The notes beneath the pieces are model-generated. The model was given only the letters and a program-made list of their open reading frames with translations, was not told the DNA's origin and ran no database searches. From positions 1 through 64,000 of the forward strand of contig CAKSGG010000005.1 of assembly GCA_934454215.1 (NCBI GenBank): a DNA stretch of 64,000 nucleotides, read 5' to 3'. The position numbers and the translations under genes are program-made. Positions 19,071-27,451 of the stretch are shown in pieces. Numbering within the stretch: position 1 is the stretch's first letter; every line of letters starts with the position of its first letter. The stretch is from an uncultured Clostridia bacterium (lineage in GTDB: Bacteria; Bacillota; Clostridia; UBA1381).

Positions 19071-19453
19071 CATTTTATGGATATTTTCATATCATTATAT
19101 ATCCTCTGCCCCTGCATTGTCATAGTATATATTATCCTGAGTTTTCCGCCGTTTTCGGTCAGCGCATTCACGATTTTTTCCGTAAATATTTCAATCTCAA
19201 ACCTGCCGTAGGGCGTGTTGTACCATGACAGAGTTTTTGCATTGCGCTCAAACGTCATTGTATTTTTTGTTTCGCCGCTGCGCTTAACGGTTATTTCTTT
19301 ATCCGATATAATAATCATTACAGATACATTTTCGGCAGAGGTATACATTATATATATTTTTCCGTTTTTAAAATGCAGCTTACATTCGGCGGTTTCCTCG
19401 ATAATATCCTCTTCTCCGTCCGATGTCTGAGCATTTTTTATTTCTATTCTCAT
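19070..19453 (-). CDS. DUF1934 family beta-barrel protein (YwiB-like)
   Basis: This 127-residue protein has alternating beta strands (ECKLHFKNGKIYIMYTS, EITVKRSGETKNTMTFE, YGRFEIEIFTEKI) matching the DUF1934/YwiB family, small lipocalin-like barrels of unknown function. It starts 1 bp after murI and is translationally linked to it. There is no signal peptide. Its stop lies on the edge of a hairpin repeat element. Confidence 0.75.
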   Translation of the reverse strand: MRIEIKNAQTSDGEEDIIEETAECKLHFKNGKIYIMYTSAENVSVMIIISDKEITVKRSGETKNTMTFERNAKTLSWYNTPYGRFEIEIFTEKIVNALTENGGKLRIIYTMTMQGQRIYNDMKISIK

Positions 19454-19454
19454 A

Positions 19455-20264
19455 TCAATATTTTTCTATATCTATTTTTTCAACAAGCCCGTCTATATTC
19501 TTTTCAAGAAATACCGAACCAAGCTCCTCAAAGTTTTGAACATTGTCGCTTACGTAATATCTGTACTGCTCCTTGTCGCGCTTTGTTCCGTGAAGCTTGC
19601 CATTATCAAACTTCTTTTTAAGGTATTTCGCCACTTCCACTCCTGCGTCTATCATTTTAACATTGTCGCCCATATATTCGATAATTGATTTCTTCAGCAG
19701 CGGATAATGCGTACAGCCGAGAATAAGCGTATCAACACCTGCTTTTTTTATTTCTTCAAGATATTCTTCAATAACCAGCTTTGCAACGGGCGTATCAAAA
19801 TGACCGTTTTCAACAAGCGGGACAAACAGCGGACAAGCTTTTGTAAATGTCTGCATAGTACTGTCATATTCTTTTATTAGCCGTTCATATGAGCCGCTCC
19901 TGATTGTTCCTGGCGTTCCGATAATACCGATTTTTTTATTTTTTGTTGCTCTCACTGCCGCATAAACCGTAGCGTCAACAACACCGACAATCGGCACATC
20001 AAATTCTTCCTTTATCTTAGGCAGTGACACAGAGCTTGCCGTTCCGCAGGCAATGACTATCATTTTGACATCAAAGCTTTGCAAAAAACGAATATCGTTT
20101 CTCGTATATTTCAGTATCGTTTCTTCTCCGCGCGTACCGTACGGCACTCGTCCCGTATCACCGAAATATATTATGCTTTCATTCGGCAGCGACTTCATAA
20201 TCTGTTTTACGGTAGTCAGTCCGCCCAAACCCGAATCAAATACGCCTATCTTTCTGTTATCCAT
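19455..20264 (-). CDS. murI: Glutamate racemase
   Basis: Converts L- to D-glutamate for peptidoglycan. Motifs seen: FDSGLGGLTT (D10, S11), the first catalytic cysteine C73 in IACGTASS, and the second in ILGCTHYPLL at about 182. The usual text around the first cysteine is ACNTA; here the asparagine is glycine. Length 269 is normal. Its start overlaps the stop of ddl by one base, forming a ddl-murI unit of D-amino-acid wall precursor genes. Confidence 0.95.
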   Translation of the reverse strand: MDNRKIGVFDSGLGGLTTVKQIMKSLPNESIIYFGDTGRVPYGTRGEETILKYTRNDIRFLQSFDVKMIVIACGTASSVSLPKIKEEFDVPIVGVVDATVYAAVRATKNKKIGIIGTPGTIRSGSYERLIKEYDSTMQTFTKACPLFVPLVENGHFDTPVAKLVIEEYLEEIKKAGVDTLILGCTHYPLLKKSIIEYMGDNVKMIDAGVEVAKYLKKKFDNGKLHGTKRDKEQYRYYVSDNVQNFEELGSVFLEKNIDGLVEKIDIEKY

Positions 20265-21325
20265 TATTTGACTCTCTCCTCCGCAAGCTCTATCAGCTTA
20301 TCAAGAAGCTCGCTATAGCCGATTCCCACAGCGTCCCAAAGCTTCGGATACATACTGATATTTGTAAATCCGGGCAGTGTATTGATTTCATTCAGAACAA
20401 CCGAACCGTCCGAATATTTTACAAAGAAATCCACTCTCGAAAGCCCCTGACCGTCAAGCGCCTTAAAGCCTCTCACAGCATATTCTCTTATTTGGTTTAT
20501 GGTTTCTTCGGGCAAATCCGCCGGAATTTGCAGTTTCGTTGAATTATCGTTATACTTAGCGTCAAAATCATAAAATTCAACAGTCGGAAGTATCTCGCCG
20601 ACCGTTGCCGCCTTAGCGTCGAAATTACCCAAAACGGCGGTTTCAACCTCATGACCGTCTATACATTCCTCAACAAGAACTTTTCTGTCAAACTGACCCG
20701 CATTTTCAAGAGCGGCTTTCAGCTCGGCTCTGTCATGAGCCTTTCCCACGCCAACCGACGAGCCGGTGCAGGCAGGCTTTACAAATGCGGGATAACCGAG
20801 TTTATTCTCGATTTCATTCATTTTTTCTTCTATATCGTCGCCTTTTTTAACAACAACCCAGTCCGCTTGAGGGATACCGACAGAATCAAACACAAGCTTT
20901 GAATATGTCTTATCCATACCGTTTGCCGACGCAAGCACACCCATTCCGACATACTTAATTCCCGACAGCTCAAACAAGCCCTGAATCGTTCCGTCCTCGC
21001 CGTATTCTCCGTGAAGAACAGGGAATATTATATCAGGGTGTATTTTTGAAACTGTATTTTCCGTTTCAAATACTATTATGCTTTTGTCCTCCGCATCGGG
21101 CGAAATTAATGCCTTTTTCAGATTTGCCGTATCCTTTTCCCAATCGCCGTTTTCTATATTTGAATAGTCTCCCGTATATAAATACCATGCTCCGTTTTTT
21201 GTTATGCCTATAACCGATATATCGTACTTGCTTTTATCAAGATTACTCAAAACCGATGTTACAGACTTTCTTGATATTTCATGCTCCGGCGACTGACCGC
21301 CGAACACTACGCATATTTTCTTCAT
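20264..21325 (-). CDS. ddl: D-alanine--D-alanine ligase
   Basis: An ATP-grasp enzyme that makes the D-Ala-D-Ala peptidoglycan dipeptide in the cytoplasm. Seen: VVFGGQSPEHEIS at the N-terminus, the LVEECIDGHEVE strand, and the metal/substrate motif NEINTLPGFTNISMYPKLW at about 310. The size (353) is normal. A TTGAAA-17-TATAAT promoter lies just upstream, so ddl starts a ddl-murI-DUF1934 transcript separate from rluD. Confidence 0.96.
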   Translation of the reverse strand: MKKICVVFGGQSPEHEISRKSVTSVLSNLDKSKYDISVIGITKNGAWYLYTGDYSNIENGDWEKDTANLKKALISPDAEDKSIIVFETENTVSKIHPDIIFPVLHGEYGEDGTIQGLFELSGIKYVGMGVLASANGMDKTYSKLVFDSVGIPQADWVVVKKGDDIEEKMNEIENKLGYPAFVKPACTGSSVGVGKAHDRAELKAALENAGQFDRKVLVEECIDGHEVETAVLGNFDAKAATVGEILPTVEFYDFDAKYNDNSTKLQIPADLPEETINQIREYAVRGFKALDGQGLSRVDFFVKYSDGSVVLNEINTLPGFTNISMYPKLWDAVGIGYSELLDKLIELAEERVK

Positions 21326-21357
21326 TATGTAATCATTCCCTTCAAATTTATAATATC

Positions 21358-21386
21358 ATTATACACTTTATTAAGATAAATTTCAA
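21358..21386 (-). promoter_or_regulatory. Promoter of ddl-murI
   Basis: TTGAAA (21386-21381) and TATAAT (21363-21358) on the minus strand, spaced 17 bp. Confidence 0.65.
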
Positions 21387-21397
21387 CCCATTTTGAC

Positions 21398-22306
21398 TTA
21401 TTTATTCTTTTTTCGCAATATTTCCAGTACATTTGCAAAATCATCGGGGATTTCCGATGTAAACTCCATAAGCTTTCCGCTTGACGGATGCTCAAAGCCA
21501 ATCGTTTCAGCGTGCAGAAGCTGACCGCTCAGATTGAATTTTTCCTTTGCTGTTCCGTATGTTTTATCACCGACAATACTGTGACCTATCGATGCCATAT
21601 GCACTCTGATTTGATGCGTTCGTCCCGTTTCAAGCCTGCACTTGACAAGCGTGTACCGACCAAACCTTTCCAGAACCTTTACATGAGTTACCGCCTCTCG
21701 TCCGCCGTACACAACAGCCATTTTTTTTCTGTCGTTAGGATGGCGTGCAATCGGCTTATCTATTGTAAATTCGTCCTCTTTTATGTTTCCGTTTACAAGC
21801 GCTGTATATCTGCGCAGAGCCTTTCTCGATTTCAATTGCTCCGCAAGCTTTAAATGAGCCTCATTATTCTTTGCAACAACAAGCAAGCCCGATGTATCCT
21901 TATCTATTCTATGTACGATTCCGGGTCTTATAACACCGTTTATCGCCGACAGATTGTCCTTACAGTGATACATCAGAGCATTTACAAGCGTACCGTTTGT
22001 ATTGCCGGGCGCCGGATGAACAACCATTCCTTTCGGCTTATTGACAACAATTACGTCATTGTCCTCATATACAATATCAAGCTTTATATCCTCGGGGACA
22101 ACTTCAATATTTTCGGGCTCCGGTAAATTTATTTTTACTGTATCGCCTATTTTGAGCTTATGCTTTTTTTCAACGGCTTTTCCGTTCACCTCAACAAGCT
22201 TTTCCTCACACAGATTTGCGGCATAGTTTCTTGATATGTCGGTATTGTCGGCAATAAGCTTATCAATTCTTCCGCATTCTTGAGCTGTAAATGTTATTTC
22301 ATTCAT
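21398..22306 (-). CDS. rluD: RluD-type 23S rRNA pseudouridine synthase
   Basis: This 302-residue protein has an S4 RNA-binding domain (about 12-60, RIDKLIADNTDISRN) and a catalytic domain with HRIDKDTSGLLVVAK, whose aspartate (about residue 134) is the nucleophile, plus the RTHQIRVHM motif near 215. It isomerises uridines in large-subunit rRNA. It sits 12 bp after lspA, the usual lspA-rluD arrangement in Bacillota. The exact target sites are inferred from family only. Confidence 0.93.
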   Translation of the reverse strand: MNEITFTAQECGRIDKLIADNTDISRNYAANLCEEKLVEVNGKAVEKKHKLKIGDTVKINLPEPENIEVVPEDIKLDIVYEDNDVIVVNKPKGMVVHPAPGNTNGTLVNALMYHCKDNLSAINGVIRPGIVHRIDKDTSGLLVVAKNNEAHLKLAEQLKSRKALRRYTALVNGNIKEDEFTIDKPIARHPNDRKKMAVVYGGREAVTHVKVLERFGRYTLVKCRLETGRTHQIRVHMASIGHSIVGDKTYGTAKEKFNLSGQLLHAETIGFEHPSSGKLMEFTSEIPDDFANVLEILRKKNK

Positions 22307-22318
22307 GACAGCCTCCTT

Positions 22319-22765
22319 TTATTTCTCATTTGAAAATATCGAATAGAGTATCATTAAAGCAGCCCCTACGGTTATTGCAATATCAGCAATATTGAATATT
22401 GCAAAATTGATAAATGTTGTTTCTATAAAATCCACCACATATCCGTAAAATATTCTGTCCCATGCGTTTGCAAGCGCACCGGCAAACATAAGCGTCAATG
22501 CAAAACACCACAGCTTATTTGTCGGACGCTTTTTTATAAAATAGACTATTACAAAAATACAAAACACAATCGACACAATCGAAAGTATTCCAAGCTTTCC
22601 GCTTAAAATGCTGAATGCCGCACCTTCATTCTGAACATAGGTAAAATCAAACAGCGGAAGATGAGCAAATGTCTCGCCCAGATTTACATTCGACATTATC
22701 CATACTTTTGATAATCTGTCTGCGGCAATTATCAGCACCGCAATTATTATATATACAATATACAT
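22319..22765 (-). CDS. lspA: Lipoprotein signal peptidase (signal peptidase II)
   Basis: This 148-residue membrane protein has four hydrophobic helices. It removes signal peptides of prolipoproteins such as the two binding proteins in this window. Conserved blocks: FTYVQNEGAAFSI, and the two catalytic aspartates in ANAWDRIFYGYVVDF and FNIADIAI. It is located between tsaD (4-bp gap) and rluD. Confidence 0.95.
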   Translation of the reverse strand: MYIVYIIIAVLIIAADRLSKVWIMSNVNLGETFAHLPLFDFTYVQNEGAAFSILSGKLGILSIVSIVFCIFVIVYFIKKRPTNKLWCFALTLMFAGALANAWDRIFYGYVVDFIETTFINFAIFNIADIAITVGAALMILYSIFSNEK

Positions 22766-22769
22766 TCGT

Positions 22770-23783
22770 TTACTCCAATTTTAAATTTGCAGCAGCATTG
22801 AGCGTCATATCTGCCCTGTCACCGTTTATATAACCGTAATATCCCGCACAGGCAATCATTACCGCATTATCGGTACATAAAACGGGAGACGGATATAAAA
22901 CCGTCATATTTTCTTTTTCGGCATATTCTTTCATCTTGCTGCGCAGTGCGCTGTTTGACGCCACACCGCCCGCAAGCGTTATTATTTTGTTTCCCGTACG
23001 CTTTGCTGCCTCAATCGTATGCGTACAAAGTGCGTCCGTTACCGCTTCCTGAAAGCTTGCGGCAATATCGGCTTTGTTATATTCTTCATGATTTTGTTCC
23101 AATTTATGCAGATAATTTATAACTGCCGTCTTTACTCCGCTAAAGCTGAAATCAAGCGAATCCTTATCCATTTTTACTCTCGGGAACTGCACCGCATTTT
23201 TATTGCCCTCTTTTGCAAGCTTATCTATCAGAGGGCCGCCCGGGTAACCCAAACCGAGAACTCTTGCAATTTTGTCAAAAGCCTCGCCTGCCGCATCATC
23301 TCTCGTTCTTCCCAATATGTTAAATTTATTATAGTCCTCAACCTCAACAATATGGCTGTGACCGCCCGACGCAACAAGACACACAAACGGCGGTTTCAAT
23401 TCCTTATGCTCAACAAAATTCGCACATATATGTCCCTTTATATGATGTACCGGAACAAGCGGTTTTTTCAGCGCATATGCAAGCGCCTTTGCCGTTGATA
23501 CGCCGACAAGCAGTGCACCTACCAGTCCCGGGCCGTACGTTACCGCAATTGCGGTAATATCGTCAAATGTTACACCTGCGTCCTCCAACGCCTTGTCGAT
23601 AACGTCATCTATAACCTGTATATGCTGTCTTGACGCAACCTCGGGCACAACGCCGCCGAATTTCTTATGAATATCTATCTGTGTATTTATAACATTCGAC
23701 AAAACCTCACGGCCGTTTTTTACCACCGCCGCCGCAGTTTCATCGCATGAGCTTTCAATGCCCAAAATCAAAATATCATTCAT
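22770..23783 (-). CDS. tsaD: tRNA N6-adenosine threonylcarbamoyltransferase
   Basis: Catalytic subunit for t6A37 formation in ANN-decoding tRNAs. Seen: [15 protein letters not shown] at the N-terminus, the metal-binding histidines in VHHIKGHI (about 109-116), [14 protein letters not shown], and the ASNSALR loop. Length 337 is normal. It overlaps rimI by 8 bp; sua5 lies farther upstream on the same strand, so two t6A genes share this cluster. TsaB and TsaE are not in the window. Confidence 0.96.
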   Translation of the reverse strand: MNDILILGIESSCDETAAAVVKNGREVLSNVINTQIDIHKKFGGVVPEVASRQHIQVIDDVIDKALEDAGVTFDDITAIAVTYGPGLVGALLVGVSTAKALAYALKKPLVPVHHIKGHICANFVEHKELKPPFVCLVASGGHSHIVEVEDYNKFNILGRTRDDAAGEAFDKIARVLGLGYPGGPLIDKLAKEGNKNAVQFPRVKMDKDSLDFSFSGVKTAVINYLHKLEQNHEEYNKADIAASFQEAVTDALCTHTIEAAKRTGNKIITLAGGVASNSALRSKMKEYAEKENMTVLYPSPVLCTDNAVMIACAGYYGYINGDRADMTLNAAANLKLE

Positions 23784-24222
23784 CTGTATTTAACCTCTTC
23801 GCCATTATAACGGCATCTTCATTATTATCACTGTAATAGCGTTTGCGCTCGCCTATCGGCTCAAATCCGAATTTTGAATACAAGCCTCTTGCCGGCTTGT
23901 TGCCCTTGCGAACCTCTAAATTTAACTGAACCAGCCCCATTGAAACGGCACGGTTCACAAGCTTTTTTAAAATCTCACTGCCGACTCCGCACCGTCTGTA
24001 TTCGGGCAAAACCGCAATATTTGTTATATCGCCCTCGTCTGCCGCCTGCCAGAATCCGCCGTAGCCAACAAGTTTCTCATTTTCCGCCGCCACAAAATAT
24101 ACGGCAATCGGGTTTTCCATTTCATCTGCAAATGCCTGCCATGACCACGGAATTGAAAAACATATTTTATCAAGCTCCGCAATTTCTTTTACATCTGCCG
24201 GCGTCATACTTCTAATTTCCAT
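23776..24222 (-). CDS. rimI: Ribosomal-protein-alanine N-acetyltransferase-like GNAT
   Basis: A 148-residue GNAT fold with the acetyl-CoA loop [14 protein letters not shown] (about 75-88) and the usual RimI ending [18 protein letters not shown] ([16 protein letters not shown]). RimI acetylates the N-terminus of ribosomal protein S18 and is commonly encoded next to tsaD. It overlaps the phosphatase gene by 11 bp and tsaD by 8 bp, so the three are translationally coupled. Confidence 0.92.
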   Translation of the reverse strand: MEIRSMTPADVKEIAELDKICFSIPWSWQAFADEMENPIAVYFVAAENEKLVGYGGFWQAADEGDITNIAVLPEYRRCGVGSEILKKLVNRAVSMGLVQLNLEVRKGNKPARGLYSKFGFEPIGERKRYYSDNNEDAVIMAKRLNTDE

Positions 24223-24661
24223 TTTGAATATCCGCTATTTTCTCGGCAACATCAACAAGAGCGTCATATATTTCTCTTGCGGTTTCCTCATAGTCCTCCA
24301 AATCGCCGCCGTACGGGTCGGAAATATCTCCGCTGCCGCCGCCGTACTCCTTGATTGTGTACACATCACCGCCCGCCATAGGCTTTAACAGCTCCTTATG
24401 AGCCTCCGTCATTGTCAGGATAATGTCGCTTTTTTCAATCAGCTCTTCTGTAATCGGCTTTGTGCGGTGGAAAGTCAAATCAATTCCCATTTCCTCCATT
24501 GCCTTGATTGCGTATTCGGACGCTGTTTGTCCCACAGTCGCAAAAAGTCCTGCGGATTCAATAAGCACGTCCAAATCATTTTCAATTGCGATTTTTTCCA
24601 TAATAGCCGCCGCCATAGGCGAACGGCACGTATTGCCTGTGCATACAAATAATATGTTCAT
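24212..24661 (-). CDS. Low molecular weight protein tyrosine/arginine phosphatase
   Basis: The start is the ATG at 24661 (MNILFVC), with GGAGG 8 nt upstream; an ATG 15 bp earlier overlaps that site. The 149-residue protein has the CX5R active-site loop C7-TGNTC-R13 and the acid aspartate in ISDPYGG. This small class includes YwlE, an arginine phosphatase encoded near ywlC (sua5) in Bacillus; threonine at position 11 after the catalytic cysteine fits the YwlE group, but this is only a similarity argument. Confidence 0.9.
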   Translation of the reverse strand: MNILFVCTGNTCRSPMAAAIMEKIAIENDLDVLIESAGLFATVGQTASEYAIKAMEEMGIDLTFHRTKPITEELIEKSDIILTMTEAHKELLKPMAGGDVYTIKEYGGGSGDISDPYGGDLEDYEETAREIYDALVDVAEKIADIQNGN

Positions 24662-24692
24662 AAAATTTTCCTCCATTTCAGATACGCCGTAA

Positions 24693-24761
24693 AAGCGGTA
24701 TAACCGTACTTCAAGCGTTTGCTTTTGAGATAAGATGCACCGCTTGTCTTTACACCCTCGT
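24693..24761. repeat. Hairpin element, truncated copy 1
   Basis: Contains GTATAACCGTACTTCAAGCG and GCTTTTGAGATAAGATGC, matching the right half of the copy at 24871, but the left half is missing. Confidence 0.65.
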
Positions 24762-24870
24762 TGTCGGGAAAGAGAAGCAAGCAGATTGCTGTTTGAAAAT
24801 GCGATGTAGTATGTCTATACTTCGAGCATTTGAAAACGGCAAGATGCGCCGCTTATCTTTACACTCTCGT
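24762..24870. repeat. Hairpin element, copy 2
   Basis: Begins TGTCGGGAAAGAGAAGC and has the core GAAAATGCGATGT / TATACTTCGAGCATTTGAA with a GTAT-GTCT-ATAC apex. The right end is degenerate (TTTACACTCTCGT instead of TTTCCCGACA). The 34 bases at 24757-24790 recur exactly at 24866-24899. Confidence 0.75.
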
Positions 24871-24978
24871 TGTCGGGAAAGAGAAGCAAGCAGATTGCTC
24901 AAACGCAAGCCGCAGACGTATAACCATACTTCAAGTGCTTGCTTTTGAGATAAGATGCGCTGCTTATCTTTCCCGACA
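24871..24978. repeat. Hairpin element, copy 3 with complete terminal inverted repeats
   Basis: Ends are TGTCGGGAAAGAGAAGC and GCTTATCTTTCCCGACA, 16 of 17 inverted matches. Internal pairs include CTCAAACGCAAGC with GCTTGCTTTTGAG, closing on GTAT-AACC-ATAC. The last four codons and stop of sua5 lie in the right end. Confidence 0.8.
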
Positions 24979-25986
24979 ATGGATAATATTGTAGCCTGCC
25001 GCCTTATACAGTCTGTTTTTCACAGCCATATCATAGCCGTCTCTCTCACAAAATTCAGCAAATACAAGCTCCGCTCCGAGCTTATCAAAATCCCTTAATG
25101 CCGAAAATAAATTCTTTGCGTATTCTCTGCCGTTTTCACCGCCATGTATCATAACGGGCTTGTCGTATACATTTCCGTATATTGTCAGCACTCCCGTAAC
25201 CTTATCACTGTTTTGTTCAAGCAATTCCTTTATTTTATTCTGAACTGCCTTACATTCTCCCTCAACAACTATCACTTGTGCGTCGGGCGCATAATGACGG
25301 TATTTCATACCGGGGCATTTGGGCTGTTCACCGTCCTTAACGGTGTGCATTATATTTTTGTCAACCTGCGTTTCGGGAACAACGTCACGAAGCATATCAA
25401 CCGTTATACCTCCGGGGCGCAGCAATACGGGAATATCTCCCGATGCGTCGACTATCGTCGATTCCACGCCGACCTCACAGCTTTCTCCGTTAATAATCGC
25501 AGCAATACGCCCGTCCATGTCAGCCGCAACATCACTCGCACGGGTAGGGCTGGGCTTGCCCGATAAATTCGCACTCGGTGCGGCAATAAATCTTTCCGAT
25601 TTCTTTATAAACTCCTTCGCCGTTCTGTTCTCGGGAAAACGTATTCCCACTGTATCAAGTCCCGCAGTCACCGCATCGGGAATATCGGGCTGTTTCTTTA
25701 ATATAACGGTAAACGGTCCGGGCATAAATGCTTCTATCAGCCTTCTTGCGTTTTCGTTTACTTCCCTTGCAAGCCTGATTATATCATTCTTATCCGCAAT
25801 ATGAACAATAAGCGGATTGTCGGACGGTCTGCCCTTTGCCTCAAATATTTTCTTTACCGCCGTTTCGTTCATAGCGTCCGCACCCAAGCCGTAAACCGTC
25901 TCAGTCGGGAATGCAACAAGCTCGCCCGCTCTTATAAGCTCACCCGATTTTTCAAGCTCGTTTGTTTCAATTATAAGCGTTTTCAT
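24964..25986 (-). CDS. sua5: L-threonylcarbamoyladenylate synthase (Sua5/YwlC)
   Basis: This 340-residue protein has a YrdC domain (about 15-200; FPTETVYGLGADA and SPSANLSGKPSPT visible in the reading GKPSPTRASDV) and a C-terminal Sua5 domain (about 235-335) that closes the active site. It makes threonylcarbamoyl-AMP from threonine, bicarbonate and ATP for TsaD. It starts 4 bp after pncB. The final residues C-R-E-R and the stop are encoded by the terminal inverted repeat of a hairpin element, so the native C-terminus may have been altered by that insertion. Confidence 0.94.
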   Translation of the reverse strand: MKTLIIETNELEKSGELIRAGELVAFPTETVYGLGADAMNETAVKKIFEAKGRPSDNPLIVHIADKNDIIRLAREVNENARRLIEAFMPGPFTVILKKQPDIPDAVTAGLDTVGIRFPENRTAKEFIKKSERFIAAPSANLSGKPSPTRASDVAADMDGRIAAIINGESCEVGVESTIVDASGDIPVLLRPGGITVDMLRDVVPETQVDKNIMHTVKDGEQPKCPGMKYRHYAPDAQVIVVEGECKAVQNKIKELLEQNSDKVTGVLTIYGNVYDKPVMIHGGENGREYAKNLFSALRDFDKLGAELVFAEFCERDGYDMAVKNRLYKAAGYNIIHCRER

Positions 25987-25990
25987 TTAG

Positions 25991-27433
25991 TCAGTTCATT
26001 TCCTTTTCATATTCAGAAAGCATATTATTTTTAATATCCCACAGCTTTTGCGACAGGTCGACATAATATGAATGAGGATTTTCAAATCTCTTTACCTCAT
26101 CCCATAAGCCGTCAATCTCAATACGGCAATATTCCCTTGTCACTTCAAGCGGCGGAACATTATATACACACTCACCCTTATCGAATATTTTTTTCAAAAG
26201 CGGTCTTGCAAAAAAGTCCGTAATAGTTTTTCTCTTCCATGTATGCTCCGGGTCAAAAATCTCATATGGCTTTTTATCGTCTATAACCTCGTCGTTAAGC
26301 GTAACAACATCGGCAATGGCTTTTCCCGTTTCATGTGAATATAATCTGTAAAGCTGTTTAAAGCCCGGGGTCGTTATTTTCGATACATTTTCGCTTATTT
26401 TTATTTTCGGAATTATATAGCCGTTTTCATTCTCAACCGCCGCAAGCTTGTACACTCCTCCGAAAACAGGGTCTGCACTCGCCGTTATAAGTCTTTCACC
26501 CACGCCGAACGAATCTATTTTTGCGCCCTGCATGAGCATATCTCTTATAATATATTCGTCAAGCGAATTTGACGCTACTATTTTACAATCCTCATATCCT
26601 GCATCATCAAGCATTTTACGGCACTTTTTCGATAAATACGTTATATCTCCCGAATCTATTCTTACTCCGACAGGTCTTGCTCCCATCGGCTTTAATACCT
26701 CGTCAAATACCTTAATTGCATTGGGTATTCCCGATTTCAATACATTGTACGTATCAACAAGCAATGTAGTCGCATGAGGATATGTCTGAGCATATGCCTT
26801 GAACGCTTCATACTCGCTGTCAAAAAGCTGAACCCAGCTATGCGCCATAGTACCGAGTGCAGGAACTCCGTATTTCTCATCCGTAATCGTGCACGCCGTA
26901 CCCGCAACGCCGCCTATATATGCGGCTCTTGCACCCTCGATTGCGCCCGTATATCCCTGTGCGCGCCTTGAACCGAACTCCATAACGCTCCGTCCCTGAG
27001 CCGCTCTCACAATTCTGTTTGCCTTTGTCGCAATAAGGCTCTGATGATTTACGGTAAGCAAAATCATTGTTTCAAGGAACTGCGCCTGAATAACGGGGCC
27101 TCTTACAACAACAATCGGCTCATACGGAAATATCGGAGTACCCTCCTGAATCGCCCAGATGTCGCACTCAAACTTGAAATCTTTCAGATATTCCAAAAAA
27201 CGCTCGTCAAATATTTTCTTACTGCGCAGATATTCTATATCCTTATCGGTAAATTCCAATTCCTTGATATAATTTATAACCTGCTCTATGCCCGCCATAA
27301 TCGCAAAACCGCCGTTATCGGGAACACGTCTGAAGAACATATCGAAATATGCGATTTTATCGGCACAGTTATGCTCAAAAAATCCGTTTATCATTGTAAA
27401 CTCGTAAAAATCCGTAAGCATTGTCAAATTCAT
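25991..27433 (-). CDS. pncB: Nicotinate phosphoribosyltransferase
   Basis: A 480-residue NAD salvage enzyme that converts nicotinate and PRPP to nicotinate mononucleotide. Seen: LTMLTDFYEFTMINGF at the N-terminus, EFGSRRAQGYTGA at about 150, and the phosphate-binding region VRIDSGDITYLSKK plus IVASNSLDEYII. GAAAGGAA precedes the start. It is located between the DUF6273 membrane protein (18-bp gap) and sua5 (4-bp gap). Confidence 0.95.
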   Translation of the reverse strand: MNLTMLTDFYEFTMINGFFEHNCADKIAYFDMFFRRVPDNGGFAIMAGIEQVINYIKELEFTDKDIEYLRSKKIFDERFLEYLKDFKFECDIWAIQEGTPIFPYEPIVVVRGPVIQAQFLETMILLTVNHQSLIATKANRIVRAAQGRSVMEFGSRRAQGYTGAIEGARAAYIGGVAGTACTITDEKYGVPALGTMAHSWVQLFDSEYEAFKAYAQTYPHATTLLVDTYNVLKSGIPNAIKVFDEVLKPMGARPVGVRIDSGDITYLSKKCRKMLDDAGYEDCKIVASNSLDEYIIRDMLMQGAKIDSFGVGERLITASADPVFGGVYKLAAVENENGYIIPKIKISENVSKITTPGFKQLYRLYSHETGKAIADVVTLNDEVIDDKKPYEIFDPEHTWKRKTITDFFARPLLKKIFDKGECVYNVPPLEVTREYCRIEIDGLWDEVKRFENPHSYYVDLSQKLWDIKNNMLSEYEKEMN

Positions 27434-27451
27434 AATTTATCATTCCTTTCG

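Larger units (their letters stand above)
24662..24963. other. 302-bp gap filled by tandem hairpin elements
   Basis: Between the phosphatase start and the sua5 stop there is no gene. Nearly all of it consists of three adjacent copies of a palindromic element, described separately at 24693, 24762 and 24871. Confidence 0.8.

Noticed and set aside
18920..19228. Plus-strand reading frame over the hairpin element (also open in the 24.7-kb copies)
   Set aside because: The frame stays open in several copies, but the conserved nested pairing explains the similarity better, and it runs into the antisense of DUF1934. A coding role is not excluded.
23019..23498. Long plus-strand frame opposite tsaD, and similar antisense frames elsewhere (for example 27044-27541, 28160-28642, 60705-61160)
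   Set aside because: Shadows of confidently identified genes on the other strand; no family match or start signals.
24662..24978. Short repeats at 24.7-25.0 kb that might be a CRISPR array
   Set aside because: Only three units of about 108 bp, palindromic with diverged internal sequence and no unique spacers or cas genes.
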